Part shown: piece by piece, positions 1 through 10,700 of the stretch | Layout of the letters: every line of letters starts with the position of its first letter | Numbering within the stretch: the stretch's first letter is position 1 | Assembly: GCA_963281255.1 (NCBI GenBank) | Contig: OY725496.1 | Span: 4,503,723-4,567,722, forward strand | Origin: Aphrocallistes beatrix | Taxonomy: Eukaryota; Porifera; Hexactinellida; Sceptrulophora; Aphrocallistidae | Direction of reading: 5' to 3' | Length of the DNA: 64,000 nucleotides | The notes under the pieces: model-generated | What the model was told of the DNA's origin: nothing | The model's database searches: none | Seen by the model: the letters and a program-made list of their open reading frames with translations, nothing else | Made by a program: the position numbers and the translations under genes

Positions 1-805
1 AGTTTAGCCCGTCACTTCATAGTTTGATCGATAGTTTCGACAAATCTTATGTAAGCAAATGTCATAGTAAAAAGTTATGTTTAATAATTAGAGTATAGGA
101 ATCTATTTAATTTTAGATCATATGATGTTTTCTTAATAAGTTTAAAAGAAATTGTTGTATCAGGTCAAATGGTTGCTGATGATAACAAGCATATATATGT
201 ATGTAGCTTCTTCAATTTAACATCCATTTTTGATGAATAATAATAATAAGTTTGGCTTCATAGATAATAGAAAGTATATTGTCATTGGAATGTTTATTAA
301 AATAAAACTCATCTAATAATGAGGAGAAAGAAGATGTAATATTGTAAGAATTCCTTTTATTAAATTGGAAGTCATATACGTAATCTATAAATGGAGTTCT
401 TACTTGCATAGATTAGCCATTGGTTGAAAAATGTAATGACAATCCATGTAAAATTTAATGGTGCACATTCTGTGTACAATCTTTATTGGTTAAGTATTGG
501 AGATGGTAGATTTTACGGGAATATTACAAGTTAATTAGCTATAGTTATGCCTATATGGGCACTTGAACAAATACAAAGTCTTTTTATCCCTCTCAACAAA
601 TTGTGCCCCAATAACAGATACAGATAAAGATTTACCTCCATGATCTCTCTAATAATATCCCAACTTAGTCCCCCACACACAGAATGTTGAAGAATTAATG
701 AAATGATAGTGCTAACCCCTACCATAACAGAATCTAGTATTTTAACATACAACCCCCACACACACACGAAAAACTGCAAAATGGATCAATCCCTGTTGGT
801 TATTA
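1..805. other. Noncoding flank downstream of atlastin
   Basis: AT-rich sequence with no ORF resembling a gene. A reverse-strand AATAAA motif lies at about 481-487 and could be the atlastin polyadenylation signal, giving a 3' UTR of about 320 bases. A short CA repeat lies near 751-766. Nothing else is supported. Confidence 0.5.
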
Positions 806-2990
806 CTAGAATCTCACCTCTTGGAAAATGAAGGAGGTGAGACTGTCTATCATGGAAGCTATGTCTCTGTACTGCCCGGTGTATCTGGAGACAGACCAGA
901 CGACCAGCAGGAGCAGGGCCACGCACAGGAGAATCAGGACGAGGTTGGCTAGAAAACTGCTGATCAGACCTAACACGCCTGAAGAGAGGTAACAGACAAC
1001 CACGATTGAGAAGAGAACGGCAGGGGTGCGAGCTGCCATGAAGATGTTCTTGCTGTCGTTCATCTTTCCGTACGTCACAAACATTTTCCCAAGTTCGTCC
1101 TCCAATAGAGTTTCATACTTCTCACTCATTATGGCGCCTCCCATCTTCTTAATGGACCGGAACACCCTCATCGCATCTTCCTTCGCCTGGGAGTGAGTGA
1201 CATCTAGCTCTTCCGGGTTCAGGAACGGCGTGCTAGGACCGCAATGCTACAGTAGAAATTCAAAATATTGCATCTAATTTCATAAATAATTAGGAATTCT
1301 TCCCAAAGTCCACTTCTCCCTCAATTACATTCATCCTACCTCATCCATGGTCAGTTTGTATGAATCTATGCTGTCATCTTTAGCAGCGAGATGATTAGCT
1401 TCTGCTGTAGCCTGATTGAATTCAAAGTTTATTTTTAGATCTCAATTGGAATATCTCATAAATCTAAAACCGTTACCTCTAGCATACTCTTCGGCTCTGG
1501 GAGTTCTCCTCCTTGGAAAATCTTCACATATCCCTACAAGCACGCATACATATAAACATCACTTCTACCACCAATCAAATCTGTTGTTTCCGCGATCCAT
1601 TACTTAGCAGCAAGATCATTGGTCAGTTTACCTCTACATAGTGAATCAGTTTCTTTCCTGTGATCGTATTTCCGCTTATCTTTTTGATGACCAGCTGGTC
1701 TGCATCCAGGAGAGAAGGCATGAGCTGTTGCAGATGAGTCACGAATTCGGATTCAATGTCTAAATTTAGATTATAATTCTATATGATTAACACGATTATT
1801 CGAATTAGTTAATGTTATGTGAGGAAACACAAACCTTTGAGTTGGCCTGAGAATCCTTTCCCTCCTCTTGCCACCCTCATTCCGGGGTGTGGCATGAGGT
1901 AGCAGCGGATGTCGTCAAAACAGAAATAAATGTGCTGTCGTGTGATGGACAACTCTTCTTGCTGGCCGTAATGTATCTGTATACAGATAGCGTAATTTGA
2001 TGTGGGAATTACTAATACATCAATTCAGAAGAAATCTCTATGGGTAAACTGGGGGGTTATTCTATCAATGATTTACAATATTAAACGATGCGCATGAGAG
2101 ATAATTGGGCCAATTGTCCTCTCTTCAGTCCAGGAAAGAAATGGGAGTCCCATTATCCCAGGCATCGTAGGACCTCTCTACGGAATCCTGCATATAGTCT
2201 AGTGAAATAATACAATCACAATTACGCGGGTAAAGTACCTCCAGCACATTATGCAGGTAGTCCTTCCCTCCGCTGTCTCCGTACGGATTGTCGTCCTCGT
2301 GGTACCAGTCCCGCACCAGGAAGAGGAGGGACTGGAAGGGTTTCTCGTTCTGGTGGTCGCTAGCCAGCCGCGCGTACTCCGTGAACAGCTGCAGGTGCTG
2401 CAGGTCGTTCTCCTGTATCTGGGACATGAGGTTGTAAATCTGAAGCGAGCTCAGCATTGTGCTGAGTGCGAAGATGGTTGCATTCTGTTTCACAGTCGTT
2501 CTTGTGTCGAACGCGCCCTGTGTGTCCATCAGTAGCAACGCCACCTCTTCTCCGGAATGCGGCAGAGTACGGATGAAAGGCTTGCTCCACAGGAGGATCC
2601 CGTTTGTGTCTGGATTTACTCCAGACTTCCAGGAGAATCCGGACAGGGACTGTTCAACGTCTGACAGCCATTCTGACTCGTTACTCTACACAGGCATTCA
2701 CTGCATGAGCAGCTCTATCATTCCACTAAGCATAATGACGTATCTGTACTTACGTGATTAAGGTAGCGTAGCATGAAGTCAAGAAGGAAGGACTTCCCTT
2801 TCCTGAAGGCCCCTGCAACCGACACGATTACCACAGGCCTGTTCGCTACTTCCGGGTGTAACAGGACAGATTTTAAGCCCTCCATATTCAGGATGAAACC
2901 TGTCCCTTCGTCCTCGCCTCTCACGATCTGGACTGAGTGCCCCATCTCCTCAACTTCAGGGTTCGCTACTTCCACCAGGTCATCTATCAT
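806..2990 (-). CDS. ATL: Atlastin, ER membrane-fusion dynamin-like GTPase
   Basis: Atlastins are ER-anchored GTPases that tether and fuse ER tubules. I join seven exons on the reverse strand: 2754-2990, 2239-2685, 1835-1976, 1632-1759, 1477-1533, 1340-1411 and 806-1246. Every junction has GT/AG borders, and the sum is 1524 bases, exactly 507 codons plus stop. The GTPase domain shows the P-loop GAFRKGKS and the switch motif DTQGAFD, followed by the RD base-recognition motif in FLVRDW. A three-helix middle region ends in the conserved KKMGG and NDSKNIF stretches. Two closely spaced membrane helices and a short amphipathic tail complete the protein. The start is the least certain point: an in-frame ATG at 3005 would add five residues, and a further 5' exon cannot be excluded. 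At 507 aa it is slightly shorter than the vertebrate proteins (about 540-560), mostly at both tips. Confidence 0.93.
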
Positions 2991-3005
2991 AACACACCAC
3001 ATCAT

Positions 3006-3510
3006 TCATTCTATAATACACACCAGGGATCAGTGAAATGTTTGTTACCTGAAGCTGTTGCCATCAGAAATTACTTTTCGAATTCTCGATCGTTGAATAA
3101 TCTACCTAGCTCCATGTTTTATAGAAATATTATATAATAAAACAGAAACAAATAACAACAACAACAACACTACAAAGGGTTTTCTAAACAGCCACCTAGG
3201 CTCTCGGAGGTTTGGACATAATATGTAACTGCTTATGGACAGAACATGTCACTATACGATTTTCAATCTGACACATTGCGACACATTGTGCCACTTTATA
3301 TCTTTTCTGCATTATAAATTTTAAATAATTCAATAGACTTTTCAAACTCGACGCATAAGATAGAGTTAATAATTCTGAACAAAGTTTTCACCGGAATTCT
3401 TTTTTCAATCCTATTCATACGTATTTTTCACAATTTCTATTCTCGACTCAAATTTATGTCGAGTTGTTTGCAGAACTTCAATTCAATTGGAACTAGTCAA
3501 GTGTCTAAGT
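3006..3510. other. Intergenic, upstream of atlastin
   Basis: AT-rich spacer that should include the atlastin promoter and any 5' exon. I see no convincing TATA box and no ORF of interest. Confidence 0.4.
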
Positions 3511-3643
3511 CAGTGGTTCCCAACCTGGGGTCCATAGACCCCTTAGTGGTCCACAGGATTCGAAATTTTGTATTACGGTTAATAGGAGGGGTCCACAGAA
3601 TATAGGAAAATTGATATTGGAGGTCCACAGTCAAAAACCGCTG
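3511..3643. mobile_element. hAT-like miniature element (133 bp)
   Basis: The left end reads CAGTGGTTCCCAACC, the classical form of hAT (Charlie-type) termini. The right end reads AAAAACCGCTG, a short imperfect inverted copy. A direct repeat TCTAAGT (7 bp, possibly 8 with the ambiguous border base) flanks it at 3504-3510 and 3644-3650, matching the 8-bp target duplications of hAT elements. The interior holds three 'GGTCCACAG'-like words and no ORF, so it is non-autonomous. Confidence 0.8.
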
Positions 3644-3650
3644 TCTAAGT

Positions 3651-4000
3651 TTTATAGTTTAATTTGTTGTTATACATATTTGCTTTGGAAAACTTCCGCT
3701 AAGTTTAATTAAATGTAGAAATCGAAGATTATAATACAATTGTTCTAAATTTAGAATATTTATTTTTGACGAATACAAATCCCAAACAACTCTATTTTTG
3801 TGCTGAAAATTCAACCACGTTGAAAACGAGAGTTACGAGAAAGGAATTCATAGAATTTTTATTAATTAATAACAATCAATTTCTATATCTAAATCAGTTA
3901 CAAGGGTCTGCGATAAAATATTTCCTCTCCTTTCTCCTGGAGATAACACACTCACTATATAGGCATACCTAACACTGCACAGGAGGAGCTAGCTAATCGG
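3651..4000. other. Intergenic, 3' side of the UCHL3 gene
   Basis: AT-rich sequence. A reverse-strand AATAAA-like motif lies near 3858-3863. No gene seen. Confidence 0.4.
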
Positions 4001-4714
4001 TTAGTTGGAAGGAGCTGCGAGGGCAATCATCGTGAATCTCTGCTCGCTGGGATCTCTCAGCATAAACATTTGGCAGACCTTCGCACAGTCCTGCAAGAAT
4101 GTCTCCTTGGTGCAAGGACCGTGACTGATCGGCCCAAACTTCCTCCCGTCCAGTTCGATCAGCTCGCCCTCTCTGCGGACGAACGCTACGAAGTGTAGGT
4201 CGACTCGGTCCTCGGGGCTAGGGACAGAAGATTGACCTTCCTCCCCGGCAGCCTGATGGGCCTCGGAGATTTCTTCGCTCGTCTCCAGTTTCGTCCCTTT
4301 CTCCAGAGGGGAGAGCCCCTTCGTGCTCAGAATAAACTTCTTCAAACCCCCCTCCTTCAGAACGAGCTGGTCATCCATGGTATTCGCTATGCAGTGGATC
4401 ATGGCCACGGTGCCACAGGCGTTACTGATAGTCTGGGTCATGTAGTAGGTGTTAGCCGGGATCTTCTGCGGGTTTTGGGCATACTTCGTCTCCTCGAGTT
4501 TTCTCATCTCTTCATACTTCTCACTGACAGGAAACAGAAGTATGAGAGCACAACAAGGGGACGGGACCATGCCTAAAAGTTCTGGATCCAATCCATACAC
4601 GTCTGAGAATTGCATATTCTCTACCCCCATCACGCCTATGAACTTGTTCATCACCTCTGGATTCGATTCCAATGGGAGCCACTTGATTTTAGGGTCAGAG
4701 CCTCCTTCTGCCAT
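4001..4714 (-). CDS. UCHL3: Ubiquitin C-terminal hydrolase, UCHL3 type
   Basis: A family C12 cysteine protease that removes small adducts from the C terminus of ubiquitin (and NEDD8 in UCHL3) in the cytosol. The 237-residue intronless ORF matches the family along its length: WLPLESNPEVMNKF at the N terminus, the DVYGLDPELL stretch, and the catalytic block TQTISNACGT with the oxyanion Gln and nucleophile Cys. The catalytic His is in DLHFVAFV and the Asp in LDGRKFGP. The active-site crossover loop lies between the Cys and His blocks. The frame stays open 20 codons upstream, but I place the start at the internal ATG (4714), because homologues start just before the WLPLE motif and the upstream residues have no match. 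A TATA box lies about 60 bp upstream. Confidence 0.95.
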   Translation of the reverse strand: MAEGGSDPKIKWLPLESNPEVMNKFIGVMGVENMQFSDVYGLDPELLGMVPSPCCALILLFPVSEKYEEMRKLEETKYAQNPQKIPANTYYMTQTISNACGTVAMIHCIANTMDDQLVLKEGGLKKFILSTKGLSPLEKGTKLETSEEISEAHQAAGEEGQSSVPSPEDRVDLHFVAFVRREGELIELDGRKFGPISHGPCTKETFLQDCAKVCQMFMLRDPSEQRFTMIALAAPSN

Positions 4715-4773
4715 TCCTATTTTTAGTCTGTAGGATATTAGTACGGTAAGTTTAACATTAATTCCCTGGGACA

Positions 4774-4783
4774 CTATATATAG
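4774..4783 (-). promoter_or_regulatory. TATA box of the UCHL3-type gene
   Basis: The palindromic word CTATATATAG lies 60-69 bp before the chosen ATG. With a usual 25-30 bp spacing, transcription would start near 4745-4750, which supports the shorter start at 4714 rather than the longer frame. Confidence 0.55.
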
Positions 4784-5080
4784 GACTCTAACTGAACATA
4801 CTTCTATATTTAGAAGCTAAAGATGGAGGCAATATGTCATGCAAATAGAATGGAATCTTCCAGAGACAACTTCCAGTTTTTAAATAGCTTAAAATGAGTG
4901 TTCTGTGAGAATCGACAGACTGACAAGCTCGTAGAGAATAAAATTTAAATTAGTGCTAAATTAAGGTATATTGGATGCCCAAAATAGATCTAATATGGCT
5001 ATGGAAATAGACACGTTATGTGACGAAACACAATACAGAGTAAAGTTGAACTATTGTTAGGATATGAAGATTATGAATTA

Positions 5081-5348
5081 CAGTCAGTCCTCTCTAATTG
5101 TCCACTTCTGTAATTGTCCAGGTTCTCTATTTGTCCACTTACCAGAATAGGAGTACTATGTGCACACACACTTCGAATTCTATAATTGTCCACTTGCCAG
5201 AATAGGAGTGCTATGTGTACACACACTTCGAATTCTCTAATTGTCCACTTGCCAGAATAGGAGTACTATGTGCACACACACTTCGAATTCTCTAATAGTC
5301 CACATAGGATCCCATACCCAATAGTGGACAATTAGAGAGGACTTAGTG
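5081..5348. mobile_element. pogo/Tc1-like MITE with internal tandem repeats (268 bp)
   Basis: The element is flanked by TA on both sides. The inverted ends share about 20 bases: left GTCCTCTCTAATTGTCCAC at 5087-5105, right its reverse complement at 5324-5342. The interior carries about three direct copies of a unit of roughly 65 bp, each with AATTGTCCACTT, CCAGAATAGGAGT and a CACACACTTCGAATTCT block. No ORF, so it is non-autonomous. Confidence 0.75.
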
Positions 5349-5615
5349 TAAATGGAATGTAAATATTATTAATAGCTAATACGTATTGTATTCGTTACAG
5401 AACTTATTTCAAGTTTCTTAAACATGAAAAATTATCCAGGATAGTTGATGTGACAACAACCCCGAAAATAGCAGATTACACCCACTGACTTTGCACAAAT
5501 ATAGAATCAGAACACATTTATCAAAAACATCAAATTAGGCGTAGAATCAAAAATATATATATATTCTCATAAATATAAATAAAACAAATATAAATATCTT
5601 ATAAAACACAGGGAT
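5349..5615. other. Intergenic, downstream of the GIMAP-like gene
   Basis: AT-rich spacer without a recognisable feature; it should hold the 3' UTR of the reverse-strand GTPase gene. Confidence 0.35.
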
Positions 5616-7331
5616 TCACTCGCCTACATAATCCTTGCTACCAGTAGAGAAGTCGTATTCGTACTCCTTGTCTCCTTCTCTCTTCTTCTTTCTCTGCGAA
5701 ATTAGTTTATAGAGAACGGCGCTACCCACCGCCGTGTTAGCTCCCACCCCCAGCGCCCCCAGGGTACTCCCAACCGTGGCTCCCACTCCTAGTGCCGCGA
5801 CTGACCCAGTTCCTATCTGGGCCGCGGCCATTGGCGCCGCACACAGCATGACAGGAGCAAACGCAGGAGCAACGATGGGAGCGGCGGTCCCCGCTGAGAG
5901 AATAACCACAGCAGCGCCGGCGATCGCTAGGACCCCGCCCCCCGCACTCACGGCCAGGAGACCGAGGGTGAGCTTGGAGGGCCAGAGACTGGATGTGGTC
6001 GTGTTTAAAGCCTTGGCCTTGTCGTCTGGAGGCAATTCAAATCCAGAGGAGAGTATTGAGCCAACAAATTCTTTCCCATAACATTTCTGTTTCATCGCGT
6101 GAGAATAAGAGATCACCTGCTTCAAGAGTTCGCATACAATCTCAGTGGGAGTGTCAGGGTGTGTGTTAGTGATCGCAACTCTGTTGTCCATACTCGCCTT
6201 GATCTCTCTCAGATCTTTCAAATTACTGAACGCTTGATTGCACTGATCTAAGGCGTTTTCCTTGTTTGAGTGAGTGAATAGGAAGAAACAGCGGTTGTAG
6301 AATAGGTCCACTTTCTCTTCGGACAAAGCTTCGGCTAACATCTTAATGCCTCGAATGAATGTAGACTTCAATCTACCTACTTTGATCACCACGCAGAAGA
6401 TAGAGAATGTGTGAGTTTCTGCTATTGAGTTGATGAGAGAGTTGATTTGATTCAGAGCATTGTTTTTCTCCTTACTCTCCTCTTGCTCGTTGAGATCGTC
6501 GAGAGAAGAGAAATCGAAACTCCTTTCGAACGTGAGAGAGCATCCCTCTGCTTCCAGATTAACCTCCTCAATGTCTAGCTCGTCATACTTGGGCAGTTCC
6601 TCCACTCCTCCCAACTCTCCCTTCTTCCCTCTCAGTTGCAGCAGCAATTCAGTCTGGGCGGTCTGGTGCGGACCTAGCAACAAAACACGGATCTTGGGAC
6701 GCGTGAAAACGATTATTTGCTTCATCTTCTCCCGCCAGTAGTCTCCGTCCGAGACGTAGCGGGGGCTGTCCACCAGGACGTGTCTGAACCGAACCAGTAT
6801 CCACAGCTTGTAGAGGAGGGGGCAGGACTCAATCTTGCGGTAGAGACAACTATTCGCCTCTTCCTCAGTAGCGCCGAGTTTATCCGCGTGGGAGAAAACC
6901 AACAATGCATTGTCCGTTAGGTTAAAGTCTGGCAGCTCGACTTTGTCCAGAAATCTTTGAATCTCTTTGACAGCATTGGTCAGTTCGTCTGTGTCAGAAA
7001 TATCAATGACAATGGCGAACAGAGTTGACATGCATTTAGCACACTTCTTCAGTGCGGAGTATGCGTTGTTAAGATGGGCCGTGTCTACTTTCCGCGGGTC
7101 ATTCAGTCCAGGCAGGTCAAACACATGCAAACTAATGTTGATGTTCTCTTCCGAGTACTCAGTTGTTTGCTGTTCAACAGACTGGGTGGTCGAGATCATT
7201 TTGTCTCCGGTTTTGAAGCAGTCCCTCTTGAGGAGGAAGTTACCAAATGCGCTTTTCCCCGCCCCCGTCTCTCCTAACAAAATTACACTCCTCTGGTCGC
7301 CAGACGGTGTCTTGCTGTAGCTACCACCCAT
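5616..7331 (-). CDS. AIG1/GIMAP-like GTPase with degenerate second GTPase domain and hydrophobic tail
   Basis: A 571-residue intronless ORF. The N terminus MGGSYSK fits an N-myristoylation signal. A GTPase domain follows: P-loop GETGAGKS (about 20-27), a Thr-rich switch, DLPGL (about 72-76), and SHAD (147-150) where the G4 motif is expected. This is the AIG1/GIMAP pattern, a family linked in animals to immune-cell survival and membranes. A second block starts near 212 with IRVLLLGPHQTAQTE, which looks like a P-loop lacking the invariant Lys, and continues with GTPase-like strands and FLFTHSNKEN. I infer a catalytically dead second domain. Residues about 448-542 form a long Gly/Ala-rich hydrophobic stretch, probably membrane-inserted, before a basic and then acidic tail. 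Function is not established; membrane-associated defence or vacuole roles are guesses. Confidence 0.8.
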   Translation of the reverse strand: MGGSYSKTPSGDQRSVILLGETGAGKSAFGNFLLKRDCFKTGDKMISTTQSVEQQTTEYSEENINISLHVFDLPGLNDPRKVDTAHLNNAYSALKKCAKCMSTLFAIVIDISDTDELTNAVKEIQRFLDKVELPDFNLTDNALLVFSHADKLGATEEEANSCLYRKIESCPLLYKLWILVRFRHVLVDSPRYVSDGDYWREKMKQIIVFTRPKIRVLLLGPHQTAQTELLLQLRGKKGELGGVEELPKYDELDIEEVNLEAEGCSLTFERSFDFSSLDDLNEQEESKEKNNALNQINSLINSIAETHTFSIFCVVIKVGRLKSTFIRGIKMLAEALSEEKVDLFYNRCFFLFTHSNKENALDQCNQAFSNLKDLREIKASMDNRVAITNTHPDTPTEIVCELLKQVISYSHAMKQKCYGKEFVGSILSSGFELPPDDKAKALNTTTSSLWPSKLTLGLLAVSAGGGVLAIAGAAVVILSAGTAAPIVAPAFAPVMLCAAPMAAAQIGTGSVAALGVGATVGSTLGALGVGANTAVGSAVLYKLISQRKKKREGDKEYEYDFSTGSKDYVGE

Positions 7332-7767
7332 TAGCTATGCTAAGATTCTATACTAACTACTGTAGCGTTCAAAAGTAGACTAATCGAGTTCTGCAGATGT
7401 GACTCTTTCTTAAGTTAAAGTTAAAACGCGTACTTCTCGTATTTATTTGGAAGTTGGAACTAAGTTTGAGGTTTTCGGATTGATGACCGGAACTTTGCTT
7501 AGAAAATTATAATTATATTTTCTCAGAGAAATAAAATAGTTTAAATAGTTTAAGTTTAACTGATATTTTCAAGTCAAAAAGAAAATCATTGCGATTTATA
7601 AATTGCTATTAGGAGTACACTGCATCCTTGGTCCCAATACCAACTACTAATTAACCAATGAGCTGCCACTAGCAATGCTAAAAATAGAACTGATTAACTC
7701 CTTCAATGATACTAAAATATTGATACGTACAAATAGAAACATCTCAGGTTTGCTCGGATAAGAAGCA
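7332..7767. other. Intergenic between ASCC3 3' end and the GIMAP-like gene
   Basis: AT-rich sequence that must contain the promoter of the reverse-strand GTPase gene and the 3' UTR of ASCC3. No clear TATA box or repeat seen. Confidence 0.35.
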
Positions 7768-10700
7768 TTAGCTTTGAGTCTCATTCTCAATCCCGACATA
7801 GATGTCATATTGCTGATCTAACCCAATGTAAGAGTCACTCATGAGGAACAGCCGTAATGTATGGTGTCCAGGTTTGGTCGGAGCTGTGAATGCTAGGGAA
7901 GTGTAGCTAACCTTCCTCACAGAAGAGATGTGCTTCATACTGATGAGAGACCTGGTCTTCTTCTCGCCGAGGACCACCCACCAACCTTCGTCTTTGGATT
8001 TGGGAAAGCGGGGCGTTTCGGCTCGATTTCCCTTCAAAACGTTTCTCCTCTGCGTCTGATGCAGCCTAACCTCCACAATGTGCTCCATTCCAGGAAGCAG
8101 GTAGTGGTTCGTTATGTTCCCGTGGGTGGAAGGGCTGCTCTTAACCTCGCCGACACTCTCATCTTCTAACTGAACCTTGAGAGTGAAGTCTACTTTGATG
8201 TTTGGAAGGTTTTTCAAGAATTTCGTCATGTCATTAATTTGTTGATCAGTGAATTCGTCTTGGAACATTCTGTTAATTACTCCTGGGAACTTCTCCTCAG
8301 CGAATATCAGTTCTACAACGTTGCTGATCGTAACCATCTGCTGCTCGGAAGGGAACTTAAACCGTCCGAGGGTTTGCACGGTAACATGTGGGAGCATGAG
8401 TAGCGACGAGTCAGTGATCCAACAGGCCTGAGACACCATTTGGATGAGATGGATCGCGAGCAAGGATTGTTCTAACAAACACTCAGCAGCTGTAGCGTCC
8501 AACAAAGCCTGCAGGATACGAAAACTCTGGTCAAGTACGGTCTTCCTATCGGTGTAGTAGTCCGCTATGGGGAGGTGTGAACGAGAGAAATGGGATTGGT
8601 ACAGCAGGAACGCTTTGGTGTGCGGACTTTCGTAGCTAGCATCACTCACTTCAAGTGGCATAGTGGCGGCCAGGTCTTTGTTCATAGTGTCCTCGTTGTG
8701 CCTCACAGGGAGTTCAGCGTACTCCTCAGCATCACACAGTAGCTGTATAAACTCGATTAGGCCGCAGTGTGAGTTAATGCGCTGCTTGAATAACTTCATC
8801 GTTTCGTGCTTGAGATAGTAGAACGAGGCAATCTTGCCGTACTGTAGTGCCGTGATGCTACCGGTATCTTCCACCGTGATGCAGTGGGATAGCTCAAGCT
8901 TGCGTAACGCGTCTCCGATGAGGTTAGAGAGAAACGTGTTGACATGGTGTTCATCCACTCCCTCCAAATTGTAGTAGGACGGGTTCAGGAATAATCTTCT
9001 GAACAGATACGTCCATGTGATATAGTCAATGCAATCCTGCCTCGAATGAATGCTCCCACTGACTATCTCTGCGTTCAAATGATCAGGAATCACTTCCAGC
9101 AAACTGGACTCAACCGGGAATGGCTCGTACAAGAACTTTTTGTAGAAATCCTTTTTGATATCGTGTACCAGGATAACAGCGACACCTTCATCATCATACT
9201 GCGGCCGTCCGGCCCTCCCCATCATCTGGAGAACGTCTGTGATGGGAAAATCAACGTAGCGCTTCAGCTTCCCATCAAAGAACTCGGTGCCCTTCACTAT
9301 TACGAGATGTGCTGGGAAGTTGACGCCCCAAGCTAGCGTAGAGGTCGCGATGAGGATCTGTATTTTCTGATCCACGAACAGCTGTTCTGTCAGTTTCCTG
9401 TCGCTCTCGTGGAGCCCCGCGTGGTGCACCCCAATCCCGAACTCTAAGAATTGCTTCAGATTGGGATCATGAACCTCCTGGAGCATAATTTCAAAATTAA
9501 AATCCTCCTCCATGTGCAGCCACTGCTTATGATTTCCGTCTGTGACCAGGAACCCCATGAGGTCCACAGCGGTCAGTCTAGTCTGCCTCCGAGAGGAGAC
9601 GAAGATGAGGACTGGCTTTTCCGGGGAGTGCATGAGGATGGCTTTGTAAGCTGGTTTGTTCATAGTCGCCATGCGCGGACAGTAGTGCTTACCTGTGAAC
9701 CCTTCTATATGCACCTCCAAGGGTACCGGGCGTACGGAGGGCTTGAAATTGAACAGACCCCCCGGTTTGATTCCTAGCCACTCGGCCAGATCGCGTGCAT
9801 TAGCCAATGCAGTGGACAATCCAATTATTCTAAGTTTAGACTCAGTTTGTGACGAAATAAAGTTTGTTCGAGAAACAATGACCTCCAAAACTGGACCTCT
9901 ATCTTCGCCTAGCAAATGGATTTCGTCAATAATCAACAACACCACTGATCTGACGTAGGAGCGTGTCTGCCAGGACCTAGATATCCCGTCCCACTTCTCA
10001 GGGGTAGTGATGATGACGTCAGAGGATTGTATTGCGTGTATATCAGGAGTTACGTCACCTGTCAACTCCACTACTTTCTTACGGAGTTTATTCTCCAGTC
10101 TCAGTTTCCAATCCTTCATTCTTTCTCTCACGAGTGCTTTCAGCGGAGCGATGTACACACATTTGGCGCCCGGATAATGATTGAAGACGCGGAACATCGC
10201 CAACTCTGCTATGACGGTTTTCCCGGATCCGGTGGGGGCCCCTAGCAGTACGTTCTGGTCAGAATGAAACACGGAGTGGAAAACCTGCGTTTGAATCGGG
10301 TTGAAGTAATCGAACGAATAGATTGACTCGTAGTCAGGGTTCTTGAGTGCGTTCTTGGGGAGAGGTTGTAGGTCTAGCAGCTCGGAATGTGGGAGGTACA
10401 GCTCTGGGAGTACAAGATGCTTGAAGGAGAGAACCTCCAACGTCTCCGCATGCAACCACAAGTCTGAGACGGCGCTGATAAGATACTGAGCTGGGATCGG
10501 CTCGAAGATAGGGATCGTGAACACCGTATCGATATCCTCCCCAGTACGGACCTGCTTCTTGTTTACACTGATCAGCTCGCTGTAGTACATATGGTCATTC
10601 TCCGAGTCCGTGATCCAGAGCCACCAGGACAAACTGTTCCCGTGGAGCCGCTCGTTCCACTCGAACTTGGGGATAATCGTAACGCGGACGCGGAGCACCG

